DNA of 64,000 bases from Aricia agestis (Eukaryota; Arthropoda; Insecta; Lepidoptera; Lycaenidae). The translations under genes and the position numbers were made by a program. The stretch is from positions 23,295,980 to 23,359,979 of the forward strand of contig NC_056407.1 of the NCBI RefSeq assembly GCF_905147365.1, in the 5' to 3' direction. Under the pieces are notes generated by a model. It was given only the letters and a program-made list of their open reading frames with translations, had not been told where the DNA came from and did not search any database. Numbering within the stretch: position 1 is the first letter of the stretch; every line of letters starts with the position of its first letter. Shown in pieces: positions 43,850-55,699 of the stretch.

Positions 43850-44110
43850 AGTAAAAAGCCTCGTCCAATCGGGGGCCATCATTAAAAATTTGATAAATAT
43901 TTTCTCGTCGGGTTGTTTACGGGCGGTCCGTATCAATAGCCTTCATTATGTCTGCGTTATGTCGGCGAGGGTTTTTCTATTAAGTGCCTAATTAAGGTGC
44001 CCATTACGGCAAGGTGTGCGGTAGATCTCGATCATGAAGACGAGTTACTGCCCATTACGTAGACTTGGCTCCTAATCAGTAACTTTTATTGATACATTAT
44101 CTTTATGGCG
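43850..44110. promoter_or_regulatory. Candidate conserved noncoding (regulatory) block
   Basis: Complex sequence with homeodomain-type cores and little repetition (gtgcctaattaaggtgccca, tatggcgtaattaagtaatg). It is unlike any repeat in the window and has no reading frame. Inference from composition only. Confidence 0.25.
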
Positions 44111-44797
44111 TAATTAAGTAATGTATTTCCCAACGTAATTGCTTTTATCATTTTACAATCTTATAACGGAGGTTTTTTATATGGCAGGTAATGTATTAAG
44201 TAAACGTATTAACAAAATGGATATAATATGAAGAATTAATTCATTATTTAAGTCATCCGTTCTATAGAGTCATGAATTTTTACAAAATAATTAAATCGCC
44301 ATTTATAAATCCACTACAAAGAACCACTCTCAGTAAGGACTATTTCAATATTAATATTCTCTTCAAAACAAAATTATGTAGATCTAACATGATGATGTTT
44401 GAAATTATGAGCAAATTTAATAATTTCTAGAACATTTCAGCAGAAACATGTCACAACTTGTATTCAGTCGTAGAAATACAATTTATTACTCATTTAGCTT
44501 GCGGCTTGCTATAGTTTTGCTGGACGTCATAATTTACGACTATTTTCTATTCTACGTGCGCTGTGCAGTCTAAGGTACAAAGAGCGAGCTCCAACTAATG
44601 CATGGCTTCCTAGTAGGTAGTTGTGAGTAGGTATAGGCTCGTTGAAATTTAATTTTGTGTTCAACCGATACTTGGAATTTTGTTATAAAATAGTAGGCTA
44701 TTTAACATGGAAAATACGTGCAAAGTGAATATTTATTGTGTATTAAATGTGATTTGGTATAATATTATATTATGCTATAAAAAATATAATATAATAA
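44111..44797. other. Noncoding, no feature recognised
   Basis: No supported gene. Confidence 0.4.
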
Positions 44798-45012
44798 CTA
44801 GATGACGCTCGCAACTCCGTTGCGCCAAAATTCGTTTATCGCACGGGAACCGTACATTTTCTCTGGATAAAAAGTATCCTATATCTTTTCCCGGTACTCA
44901 AAGTATCGCCATGCCAAATTTCAGCAAAATCAGCTCAGTGGTTTGAGCGTGAAGAGATAACAGACAGATGGACAGGCAGACACACTTTTACATTTATAAT
45001 ATTAGTATAGAT
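44798..45012 (-). mobile_element. Helitron-like family A copy 3
   Basis: On the minus strand A|TCTATACTAATATTATAAAT to gcgtcatCTAG|T, with a cgcaac-gga-gttgcg hairpin before the end. The body matches the other A copies. Confidence 0.78.
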
Positions 45013-45792
45013 ATTATAATATTGCGGCAATGTATAAGAGGAAACACGAATAGAAAGATGAAATATTATGATTGTACGGCACCTCTACCTTTACCTGACA
45101 TTTTACATGTTGCCGGCTCTTTTACACGAAAGTGCGGCTAACGAGCTTAAAAAACAGAAAAATGAGGCAGAACTTCTCCCTAAAAGAAACTACAAGAAAC
45201 TTGGAGATTACACTCTTGGAGTTTAATGATATAATAATTACAGCTGGATGGCTGTACAGAGGTAGTTTCGAGGAAAATGCATTTTTCAAATTTGAAGGCA
45301 TGATTTCATTTTATTAAACTGTTTATCGTTACAGATTATTTTTAATAAACATCGGACATGACAGCTACATATAGAGTCAGATTAAACCTAAAACTGTTTA
45401 ATTCAAAAGCTATTTAACAGCAAAACTATTTAGCTTAAACTTATGCGCCATAAAATTGAGAAGCGACTCAGAATACGCTGAAATGTGCTCACGCCGCGCT
45501 GTATAAAGTTGGGAATGAAATTCACACGTTTATTATAACAAATTTTATTATGTTTACAGTTCAGATGTAAATTCGTACTCCGCCGGCTGCACCGCGTCTC
45601 TCCGCGAACTTCACAAAAGATGAATCCCGCGTTTAATATGACATGATAGTCGTTTTGTACGAAACTTGTTTTAATGCTAAGAAAACTGCTGTTTCACGTA
45701 TAGTCACATTCTCTTATTCGCTTTATGCATACGAGTATACAAGTATCCGCCTACATGATGCTCCAAAAAGTATTCGTACTTTATAATGATTT
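45013..45792. other. Noncoding, no feature recognised
   Basis: No supported gene; the frame at 45,132-45,317 has no domain. Confidence 0.4.
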
Positions 45793-46166
45793 TTAGGGTT
45801 CCGTACCCAAAGAGTGAAAACGGGACCCTATCACTAAGACTTCGTTGTCTGTCCGTCTGTCTGTCTGTCTGTCTCCTGCTGTATCTCAGGAACTGCTATA
45901 GCTATATTTCTGAAATTTTTACAGATTGTGTATATCTGTTGCCGCTACAACAACAAATACTAAAAACAAAATAACATTCATATTTAAGGGATTCCTATAC
46001 AAGAAACGTGATTGTTTTGGCCTTTTTTGCTCGTAATCAATAATGACAACAGCTAGCCACTAATAACGTTTACAAAATTGTTAATTATATTCGTGCTTTA
46101 ATATTTTTTCGCTCTATAACGATAAGGAACACTTCGTGCGCGAGTTTGACTCGCGCTTGGCCGATT
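45793..46166 (+). repeat. Interspersed repeat family G copy 2, full
   Basis: Starts ttagggttccgtacccaaag, has a (CTGT)n run, and ends cttcgtgcgcgagtttgact plus cgcgcttggccgatt. The end folds as gcgcgagt-ttg-actcgcgc (46,138-46,156). The pairing is kept relative to copy 1 although bases differ. Confidence 0.7.
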
Positions 46167-47228
46167 TGTTAATGTAATTAATTAACACACAATTTGATAA
46201 AGTGTATAGAATGAACCGAATTAAATTTTCGTAGCCGTTTGAGTAATTTAATATTAATAAAATCGGTTTAATAAAGACGGTTCCATAAATACGGTTAATA
46301 AGCCACAGCAAAGGCTAGCTCGCTGTCACAATGTAATTGTATGCGGGGGTTGGCGGTTGATTTGCGGTTCGGTTGCGTTGCGGTTAGGTTACGTTGCGTC
46401 ATTCCGTGACGTGACTTTGACGCGAAATTCTTGACAGCTGCGGAATTGGTATATATAATGAGCACCGAATCCGAGGCTTTGTGTTTACGATTTAATTTAC
46501 GTCTTGTTAACTTCGTCGAAGTAACAAAGGAAAACAATACGTCGGAAAAAGTTTCGTTTCGTCGTGGAGTGAATCTAAAATTGTCGGTTGTCATTAACCT
46601 GCTTAGTGCTGGAGTTCTGCGCATTAGTGTTCACTGAATTAGTTCCTATTTTTCGCTGTAAGTTGGCTTTGTTACAATACATATTATTGTAACTTGTAAG
46701 GTTGCACGTTTACCGATTTTTGTAGGGAACTTTAGATACTGTTTATGTCATCAGCCTTTAAGCACATGTAGGGTTTTTGCAGATGACTTAATCAATAAAA
46801 ACAATGTTAAAGAAACCTTAAAGAACTAAAGGAATAAGTGAATATTAACATTATAATTGGTTACAAATAACATCGAGTTATAGTCGATTCTGACCATCCC
46901 CACAAATCTGACAATAAAACGCGGACGTAGTAAAAACAAAATCACGTTAACGCACGAGCTAAACATATTAAAATGTAGTTAGTTCATTGAGATGTGGGTC
47001 AGACCCTCGGCAGATAAGGCGGCAATAAAGTCAGTCACGCTCGACGGCGCGGGTCCCGGGACTTTCAATTTTACCCCACATACTCAGCTCTCTGGTTTTG
47101 CATTTCGTACGCTGAATTACTTTTGGATATGTCTGATTTGCATTAAATTATGGCCTCGTTGACGTAAAGTTTGGGTTGAGTCTCGCTGTACTTGATAATA
47201 GAGTCCTTGATAATAATCTATACATCTA
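46167..47228. other. Noncoding, no gene recognised
   Basis: Overlapping frames on both strands at 46,295-46,637 lack domains. A tatatataa box at 46,449-46,457 sits below a tgacgtgactttgacgcg patch, weak promoter-like context only. Confidence 0.35.
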
Positions 47229-47382
47229 TACATACATACATACATACATACATACATACATACATACATACATACATACATACATACATACATACATACA
47301 TACATACATGTATGTATGTATGTATGTATGTATGTATGTATGTATGTACGTACCTACCTACCTACCTACCTACCTACCTACC
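47229..47382. repeat. (CATA)n-(TATG)n-(CTAC)n compound microsatellite palindrome
   Basis: About 80 bp of CATA units (47,229-47,308) meets about 40 bp of the complementary TATG units (47,309-47,348) at catg, then gtacgtac and (CTAC)n to 47,382. Confidence 0.95.
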
Positions 47383-47685
47383 GAGAGCCATGCTTCGGCA
47401 CGATTGGGCCGGCTCGACCGGAGAAATACCACGTTCTCACAGAAAACCGGCGTGAAACAGCGCCTGCGCTGTGTTTCGCCGTGTGAGTGAGTTTACCGGA
47501 GGCCCAATCCACTACCCTATTCCCTTCGCTTCCCTTCCATCCCTACCCTCCTTTATTACCCTATTCCCTCTAAAAGGCCGGCAACGCACCTGCGGCTCTT
47601 CTGATGCTGCGAGTGTCCATGGGCGACGGAAGTTGCTTTCCATCAGGTGACCCGTTTGCTCGTTTGTTATTTCATAAAAAAAAAA
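47383..47685 (+). mobile_element. SINE-B copy 6
   Basis: Starts gagagccatgcttcggcacg directly at the end of the (CTAC)n run and lacks the first four bases. The rest is full length, ending in poly(A). Confidence 0.88.
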
Positions 47686-47692
47686 CATACAT

Positions 47693-48046
47693 ACATATAA
47701 ATAAAATTGCAGTGTCTGTTTGTAATATTGAAAGAACTGTTTTTTACTACATGCATATGAATCTATATACGCTACATACACCAAAACAACATTTTTTGCA
47801 ATTTTTGTCTGTATGTCTGTCTGTCTGTCTGTCTGTTTGTTCCGGCTAATCTCTGAAACGGCTGGAGCTATTTTGCCGGGACTTTTTTGGTAGATAGCTG
47901 ATGTAGTAAGGTGTAACTTAGGCTAATTTTTAACCGACTTCCAAAAAGGAGGAGGTTATATTTTACTTTTTTCATATTTGCTAGCGGACTATCCATCTTT
48001 GTTATTATACTATGTTGACGCGGACGAAGTCGCGGGCAACAGCTAG
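47693..48046 (+). mobile_element. Helitron-like family F copy 1
   Basis: Body markers are catataaataaaattgcagt, gtctgtttgtaatattgaaa, and ccggctaatctctgaaacgg. It ends gcggacgaagtcgcgggcaa plus CAGCTAG|T. The bulged hairpin cgc(g)gac-gaa-gtcgcg lies about ten bases before CTAG. The 5' end merges with preceding CATA units. No coding frame. Confidence 0.72.
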
Positions 48047-48058
48047 TCTATACATCTA

Positions 48059-48385
48059 TACATATAAATAAAATTGGAGTGTTCGTTTGTAATATTCAAA
48101 GAATCATTTTTTACTACATGCATATGAATGTATATACGCTACATACACCAAAGCAACATTTTTTTCAATTTTTGTCTGTATGTCTGTCTGTCTGTCTGTT
48201 TGTTCCGGCTAATCTCCGAAATGGCTGGAGCGATTTTGACGGGACTTTTTTGGCAGGTAGCTGATGTAGTAAGGAATAACTTAGGCTTCTTTTTAACCGA
48301 CTTCCGAAAAGGAGGATGTCAACCGATGTACGGGAACAAATATTAACTAAAGTTTACGCGGACGAAGTCGCGGGCAACAGCTGGT
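48059..48385 (+). mobile_element. Helitron-like family F copy 2
   Basis: Lies in tandem, same orientation, 12 bases after copy 1. Same body, with an end mutated to CTGG|T. A (CTGT)n run is present. Confidence 0.72.
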
Positions 48386-49095
48386 CTAATAATAAAATGT
48401 TGCAAACAAAACTTATCCAGTATTAAAATTCGTAACACAATAATTACGAGAAAACGTAAAAATTAAATTGCTTAACATGGGTTTTTAATTGCAATATACG
48501 TATGTAACAATGCCTCCCCTGTTTAACCCCGTTCCCTTACAAAGGACAATAATAAATGTGGCGTTCCCTTTGCCGATTATGTTCTGTTCGTATCGCAGTT
48601 CCGGATCGGAGAGTTTTTACAAAACGCACGTCGTGACGTCACACGTACCGCGTATTTCGGAATTCGGAATACACATTTTGTTCTATTTCGAAATTCAAGT
48701 TTGGAATTCGAACGTTTTGTGTAACAAAGGTATCAGATACAGATATGACTGTACCGATGGCTCGATAATAGCTCGTTGAATTCAACACAATATGAATTTT
48801 GCTGCTGAATATATTTTGTGTTATCTGATAACAAGGGACAATATTATTGTGTCAATTAATTAATTAATTAAAATATAATTGTAAATAATATACTGTATAA
48901 TATTTTTATACATTTGGGTGTGCAATGTTTTTTTTAAATATTGGTATACCACTTTTTATAAAACTTTTTATTAACATTTTTCTAAATTTTAATACAAATC
49001 GTTACATTTTTCCGAAAAAAAAAAAGTTTGTCCTTGTTTAGGACTTGAAGCATGTCCGTACCAAGCACAGATCAAAATCCAATGAATAGTACAGA
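48386..49095. other. Noncoding, no gene recognised
   Basis: The frame 48,489-48,779 lacks a domain. A (TTAA)n run lies at 48,855-48,870. Confidence 0.35.
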
Positions 49096-49397
49096 CCATA
49101 AAGTTAATATACCTAGCGGAATAGAGCAACAATCTCGAGCTGTCAAATGAAATCGACATTGATTTACGTATGTGTGCAAAAATTTGTTTACGTACACTCA
49201 CACAAGCATCTTTCTAAGAGATTAAATTGTCAACGTGCCGATAAGTGCCAACTGGACGTCAAACAGATGAAAAAAATTGGTTCTGCTGTCATGTATCACA
49301 CGTCTCTTTTTACCACGCAGTGTTACTGATAGTGACATCTCGCTTGCTCAGGCCTTAAGTTTGTTTCTCTATTACGCTAGGTATATTAACTTTATGG
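49096..49397. mobile_element. MITE family H copy 1
   Basis: Inverted ends CCATAAAGTTAATATACCTA continuing gcggaatagag, about 31 bp. The interior is shared with 57,333-57,617 (aacaatctcgagctgtcaaa, ctggacgtcaaa, cacgtctctttttaccacgc). No transposase. Confidence 0.8.
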
Positions 49398-49406
49398 TGC
49401 AGATAT

Positions 49407-49603
49407 CCATACTAATATTATAAATTTGAAATCTGTCTGTTACCTCTTCACGGCCAAACCACTGAACCAATTTTGCTGAAATTTGGTATGCAGATACTTT
49501 GAGTCCCGGGAAAGGACATAGGATACTTTTTATCCCGGAAAAATGTACGGTTCCCGAGCGATAACCGAATTTTGGCGCAACGAAGTTGCGGGCTTCATCT
49601 AGT
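49407..49603 (+). mobile_element. Helitron-like family A copy 4
   Basis: A|TCCATACTAATATTATAAAT to ttcatCTAG|T. The perfect hairpin cgcaac-gaa-gttgcg lies before the end. It follows the MITE by nine bases. Confidence 0.8.
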
Positions 49604-50409
49604 AATATAATATACTTTCGCGTTTAAAATGGATTTAATTTAATCAAGAATTATTAGAATAAACTCGTAAATTACTTTCTGGGATAAACTGAAATGAACT
49701 CTAAGGTTACTAATAGCCTCCACTAAGCATCATAAAGCTACCTTTCACCGAACACGCTGCACGTGAAGTTCACGGAGAAACAAGCATTACCATGCGAGTA
49801 GTTGAAATCTGAAATCTTAATAGCCGTTCGAGGGAGAAAACTAGGCAATTTACATTCGCCGTACCGAGTTTAGAGACAGCATTATCTACTGGTTTTACTG
49901 ACAATACGTCACGTGACCCCGTAGATCGCTAAGTGTGAACTAAATTGGCGATATTTTACGAGCCAGCCGTTCCCGCGGCTGTAAAGAGTGGAGTTTGTGG
50001 CAATTTTACGATTGTTATTCCTCCGACCTGCACCCTTATTGCGGGAACGATATCCGGTAACGAGGTCGCCTCTAGATTCATGTACTAGCGAGTTACGTGC
50101 GAGAATTACGACGAAAATGCGTATAAGGTGTGAATAATTCGAGTTATACAACTTTGTCATATTACTTGTTCGTGGTGATGTCTAAGCCAAGGGCTAAATA
50201 AATATGCGTTTTACGGTAAGATTATTGGCAATTGATTTGCTACAAAAATTCTTATTATTGTTGATCTACTAGAAACAACAAAATAGATAGGACTTAACTA
50301 CCACCAACAGAATTACTGCCTATGGTTAGGTAGTTCGCACTATCATATACTATAATTAAGTACTTTCTAAAGAAAGTTTTTTTGAAATATCACTAGTTAA
50401 CTTTGCTTA
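49604..50409. other. Noncoding, complex patch
   Basis: No gene supported. The minus frame 49,909-50,160 lacks a domain. Sequence at 49,740-50,150 is complex and may be unique or regulatory. Confidence 0.3.
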
Positions 50410-50768
50410 CGCCTCCGTGGTCTAGTGGTATAGAGCGCGGCTCTCGACTCGGGGGTCGTGGGTTCGATTCCCGCGTTGGAAAAATGTTATTTCCAAGTTT
50501 GGTTAGGACAATGCAGGCTGATCACCTGATTGTCTGACAAGTAAGATGATCCATGCGTCGGATGGGCATGTAAAAAGTCGGTCCTGCGCCTGATCTCTCG
50601 CCGGTCGTGTCGGTCTTCCGTCCCACTGGGTTATGAGAGTAAAGGAATAGAGAGTGCTCTTGTGTACTGCGCACACACTTGGACACTATAAAATTACTGC
50701 GTAGCTAGCCTGGTTTCAACGAAACCGGCCACCGTCACCGAAACCGGTGTGGGAGCTATTATTACTTT
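50410..50768 (+). mobile_element. tRNA-derived SINE family 2
   Basis: The tRNA-like head (50,410-50,480) has box A tggtctagtggta and box B ggttcgattcc. The body (gctgatcacctgattgtctg, tggacactataaaattactg, aaaccggtgtgggagctatt) is one I associate with a widespread lepidopteran SINE group. It ends near (ATT). Confidence 0.82.
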
Positions 50769-51796
50769 GCTTAGTTATATTTTAAACATTAAAACCCCTT
50801 CTAAATATAGAATGTGAAAACAATTTCCACCTTTATTATTTCAAAATTTACATACTTTAACATAAGCCCGTGCCTTATCTTTAAAATATAGCCCGCACTC
50901 GATTTACGCCAACTCTTAAACACACAAAAAATCTTTGAATTATAGTATGTACAGTTTTCGCAAACATACAAGGTCAATGAAACTAACTAACGTATTCAAA
51001 AGTAGAGGCTGGAAAATTACGCATTAAATGAATGAAAGCCGAGAACTGTAAGTAGCTCGAGAATTTTTTTCAAAGACTAAACCCGAGACTGCAATCCCAC
51101 TTAATTTATAATTAAGATGTCTACAAACGTAACCATAAAAACGGTTTGGCGTCGTGCGTAATTCGAGTTAATTGTCGTTTCAAACGTTAATAATTTTACC
51201 GTCCAATAATGATAGTAAAGTGCTTTATGTGTATAAGACATCGCTTAGGCAACTAACAAACCGCGCCGTTATATTCGAGTTTACGAGCCGAAACTCAGTT
51301 AAAATCCGTCGAAATTCGAGCGAGAACAAAATGAAATTAAAGTTGCGTAACACCGAGACGGGCTGTCGCGGGTTGACATATAAAGGGGAGAACCCACTAA
51401 GCTCACTAGTAATATAATATATACCTAATACAGTAAATTAGTAACAGTAGTATTAAGTAATAATATTATTTCAATTATCCTTGGTGCGAAATCCTAAATA
51501 CAAAGATAGCAAAAAAAGGATATGGGCGAATAGCCCATAGACAGCCCCAAATTACATAATAAAAAAAATAGTAACAGCCAATCTTGTAGCGTATATAAAG
51601 ATCGGTTTGTCGGCATCAGCTGCAAGGAAATTTCAATTATTGATTCTGTGAGTTATTTAGGTGTTTTTGAGAAAAATAAACGTTCTAGCTAAACAATATT
51701 CTTAATAAATCACACAGTTTTACATCATTTACTACTTTTATTTGCTATTACCAATAATAATAAACTTTTTATTTCTTAATGTACCATCGAAGATAC
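50769..51796. other. Noncoding, no feature recognised
   Basis: The frame 51,172-51,417 shows no domain. Confidence 0.4.
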
Positions 51797-51930
51797 TGAT
51801 TCATAGGCAGATAACGTACCTACGTTATTTGGTCAGGTTCTGTCAATTTTTTTTATATGGTAATGTTAGTCGCTTGAATTTGACATAACGCGACCAAATT
51901 ACGTAAGTCCGCCGATCTGCCTATGAACCA
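51797..51930. mobile_element. MITE-like foldback element
   Basis: Ends tgattcataggcagat and, reverse-complemented, tggttcataggcagat. The pairing continues with tacgttatttggtca versus tacgtaatttggtcg. 134 bp, no coding. Confidence 0.75.
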
Positions 51931-52287
51931 ACTTTTCTGATAGTATTTGCAATAAGCATTATAAAAATTGTTAAAGCAATATACATTTTCAGCAACTAAT
52001 TAAAAAATTAATGCATATACAAGACTACGTGTCATAGCACTCTGTTTAATAATAATGACTTTGCCTAGTGCGTACACGCCCTAACGCAGCCGCGATGCTA
52101 CCATTTTGAATTTGTGTAGTGGTAAACGTTATGGTTGCCGAAATTTGATTAGCGCTAATTCTGACTAAGTTTCATTGCCGTACAGAATCAAATGAGAGAA
52201 TTAATATCTGAATAGAGAGAACATAATATTTAAGGTATCATAAGTCTTACCTACATGCGTTAAAATATACATTATGCCTAACCTTCA
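51931..52287. other. Noncoding, no feature recognised
   Basis: No supported gene. Confidence 0.4.
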
Positions 52288-52560
52288 TAATAATAATAAT
52301 AATATAATAATATCTATGGACGCTTCACACCACGTCAGTCTGGCCTTGTGGTAAGTACCTGATGGACTTGTGTTACAGGTACCAGACAACGGAAATATAT
52401 TTAATACTTTTATACTATACATATATTTAAGATTTTTATTATATGATACACATCCATGACCCAGGAACTTTGAAAACTTTTTGTTCCGTCGGCGGGACTC
52501 GAACCCGCGACCCCCGGCTTGAGCTACCAACGCGCTCACCACTGAGCCACAGAGGTCGTC
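52288..52560 (-). mobile_element. tRNA-derived SINE family 1, copy 3
   Basis: Minus-strand copy: tRNA-like head at 52,484-52,560 with boxes tggctcagtggtgag and ggttcgagtcc, body matching 11,068-11,345, and (ATT)n tail at the left end. The open frame across it is incidental. Confidence 0.85.
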
Positions 52561-53169
52561 TGCGGCTCTAAATAAAAAGCTGCACAGTGCAGAGGTATAG
52601 CTATGCCGTGTTTTGTCTTTATCTTTCAAGCGACTTTACCAATAATTTGACAAGGACAAAACAAAGTATGGCGTGTTCGTAATGATTATTGTAATATGCG
52701 TACTTATTTGAAATAATATTATAAATACTTTTTTTAAACAAATGTATGGTTAGTTTAACTTTCCAATTTTAACCTAAGACTGTCTAGTGGTTATAAATTC
52801 GTTTGAAGCATCCCCTCTGATTTGTTATTTATTCGTCGTGTTGACGTGGCGTTGGTATTTACCGTGTACTCAAGTTTCCGCCTTGCGCTTTAACTATTCA
52901 GCCTTCAGGACAATATCTAATGAGTTTTAGTATCAAATTATTCATCATATTACTTGGTACAAGTTTTTGGAGTCTTATGAGGAAGCGAAAGTTTGTTGGT
53001 TAAAAATTTTCTTAATATTTTAGAGACGTGTAATTTGGCACAATTATAAATGCAACAGTGAAGTATACCTTATAGTGTATACGGAATTTTTCGCGGAAAA
53101 CTATACAGTTTTAAAGCTCTTTATATGCAAGCAAGTATAACGTCTTTATAGCGACACTATTTAGTAATA
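52561..53169. other. Noncoding, no feature recognised
   Basis: No supported gene. Confidence 0.4.
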
Positions 53170-53352
53170 GCAATTCGTTTATAGCACGGGTACCGTACAT
53201 TTTCCGGGGAAAAAAGTATCGTATGTCCTTACCAAGGACTCAAAATATCCCCATACCAAATTTCAACAAAATCAGTTTAAGTTGTTAAGGCGTGAAGAGT
53301 TAAAAACCAGACAGACAGACACACTTTCGCATTTATAATATTAGTATAGATA
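53170..53352 (-). mobile_element. Helitron-like family A copy 5, 3'-shortened
   Basis: On the minus strand starts A|TCTATACTAATATTATAAAT and keeps the body but ends at cgtgctataaacgaattgct, losing the hairpin and CTAG. Confidence 0.7.
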
Positions 53353-53969
53353 TGGATATTGGATAATTAATAACCAGTTTGGTGCAGATATACTGTCTTA
53401 TTGCGTAACAAATGGGTACTTGTGAAATTGATTTACATTATGGTCACAAAACGCGTCAGTCGGCCCTGACAATGTGCAGTCCATTGTAATTCGGTAGGTT
53501 AAACTGAATACTAGCCTAATTGCTTTAATACATGCTTAACATATCAACGTGCTTAGCTATGAGTTATGGTGGCCGGGTGTGACACTGTGACGTTGACAGA
53601 CATATTTTAGGGTTAATTAATTGTAAGACAAAATATATTAAGATTATTTAAGCGCTAGTTTTGAAGTTGGCAGTTTAATCGTCGTTTAACTAAGTTTCAC
53701 GCAGTATTAGGCTTAGGTGTTGCTGTATGTTTGGTGTTTTGGATGTTTTAACAATAGTTTTGATGTTCTTTATGTGACATGATTAATTAACAATTTTTTT
53801 TGTGTGAGTATTTACCTACTTTGGATGTATATACATAATATAATGTCGAGAGATCGGCATAAAAATGTCCCCACTTTAGTATTGATGGGTTTTTTAAATC
53901 ACAACGTTGACGTAATAAATGGCATTACTTTTCTGTCAAAATATGAAGGTATCCGGAGTTTCGAAATAC
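53353..53969. other. Noncoding, no feature recognised
   Basis: The frame 53,804-54,031 runs into the MITE and has no domain. Confidence 0.4.
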
Positions 53970-54174
53970 TTAAGGCTGGCCGCATACACATGTATTCCGT
54001 ATTCGGAAATCGGAAAGCATGGAATCAGTAGAAATACACGTACGTTTCAGTTGCATGCCGGCGCGTTTAGCGCGAAAAAAAAACTAACGCTTTGCGCTAG
54101 TCTCACGGAATTCCTAATGGTAATTCCACATTAGAAAATCGCATACGGAAAACCTGTGTATGCGGGCAGCGTTA
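53970..54174. mobile_element. MITE family C copy 2
   Basis: Element body 53,973-54,171 with TTA at both sides (53,970-53,972 and 54,172-54,174). The ends aggctggccgcatacaca and, reverse-complemented, cgctgcccgcatacaca match copy 1. The interior shares ttccgtattcggaaat and gctagtctcacgg. Confidence 0.75.
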
Positions 54175-54183
54175 AACTCCAAA

Positions 54184-54293
54184 ATACATAGACAACATAT
54201 ATAATAGTATCTATGATGCCCAAGGTTGCAAGCGTCAACATTTTTGACGCAACTCCATCATTCAAATTACGCACGTACCGCTCAGCGCGCATC
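54184..54293. repeat. Diverged direct repeat, unit 1
   Basis: catagaca..atctatgatgcccaag, then gacgcaactccatcattcaa and attacgcacgtaccgctcag. Repeated at 54,371-54,475. Confidence 0.75.
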
Positions 54294-54370
54294 TTGAATT
54301 TTTTTCTCAAAGTAATACGTATCTACGTATCCGTATACAGGTTTCGTAAACTTTTTATTGCAACTCATTA

Positions 54371-54475
54371 ATGCATAGACAGCGTAGACAATATCTATGA
54401 TGCCCAAGATTGCAAACGTCAAATTTTTGACGCAATTCCGTCATTCAAATTACGCACGTACCGCTGAGCGCGCGT
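54371..54475. repeat. Diverged direct repeat, unit 2
   Basis: Same blocks in the same order as 54,184-54,293 with scattered substitutions. The two units are about 185 bp apart start to start. Origin unknown. Confidence 0.75.
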
Positions 54476-55699
54476 CTTTGTTCGTGATACTCTATTGACC
54501 TCCCCATCTTTATTAGACGCTTTCAATTTTGTGTCAAAGAAAATTGGGTTTTCAATTTTCGCCGAGCGGGTGCTCGGTAAGGGCTAAATTTATGCGGGTA
54601 TGAATTTTATAGTCGCACCGTATCTGATTGCGTTTTGTACGTGTAAATGTTTTTTACAATATATTGCGTACTTGGGCTCTATAAAATATGTTACGTAGGC
54701 TACAGCCTACGCACATTGAGATTAAATTTTATATTGCTATATTTGGGAAAATAGTTTATTAAAAATAAATAAGTATCGTACTGTATCATGCCATAAATAC
54801 AGGGTGAGCAAAAAATCCAAATACTTCCCTCCCTATATCATAACAAAAAAGTTATAATGTGAAGTCGAGATTATTATCATAAAGAATATTTATGATACTT
54901 TATGATAGCACTTTAATACGGCGGCCTATAAGTCTCGCCGTATCTGAGGTGTCCTGGATACGGTCTCAGGGCACCGCCCCGCTCGTCTATCTAATGTACA
55001 TCGTAAGTATATTATCTTAGTATGTTTGTATATAAAAAGGACCAAAAAGGTTTTTTAAAGTTCGTTTGTAAGGCTTAATAATCAAGGATAGCTGTTATTT
55101 TTATGTTGTTTTTGTAAGTATGCTTTATGAATAAGTTATGTTCAAATATTTAAGCATGCCTTTTTATAATAATTGATTATATAGTTAAATGACGTATCGT
55201 TGTTAAGATTAAGCATAATGTTTATCATATTATGTAGCACTAAAATATTTTTTTTTCACATAATGATACAATACACAGGGTATTTCCACGTTTGACACAA
55301 AATAAATAATATACAGTAGAGAGTAGACCGTCTTCATACTAAACTATTCAGGAATACAAAAACATTTTTTTTCTTGTCCCCCTAACGTTGTCAGGGCTTG
55401 TTGTTATCGTTTATCTTTATATACTTATTATACCATAAAATATTCAAAAACATTGATATCATTGAAGATACCCCATACTAGCAAAACAGTATCAAATCGC
55501 CGGAGTATAATTTTGTATTGCGCTTGTTTAACTATTATTATTTAGCAGAGGTGCACTCAATTGGTGGCACCCACTAGTGTACACTGGCCAATAAATGTGT
55601 TGAAGATTTTTACTGATTTATCTCACAAGTGGCTACGCTCTACTGAATAATATTTATACTGTGCTCTTAAAAAAAGGTAGTATAATAAGGGTGACTGAC
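54476..55699. other. Intronic noncoding DNA downstream of the CELF exon
   Basis: On the minus strand this follows the exon's donor site. No second exon is visible. Confidence 0.45.

Noticed and set aside
46295..46637. Overlapping frames on both strands with a TATA-like box
   Set aside because: No domain on either strand. One TATA box in AT-rich DNA carries little weight.
47117..47490. Frames over the CATA/TATG array with repeating Tyr-Ile-His-Thr or Met-Tyr-Val-Cys
   Set aside because: Translations of a microsatellite; both strands are open for the same reason.
47821..48200. (CTGT)n runs as CRISPR-like or satellite arrays
   Set aside because: They are short microsatellites inside Helitron-like and family G elements. 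No spacer structure exists anywhere in the window.
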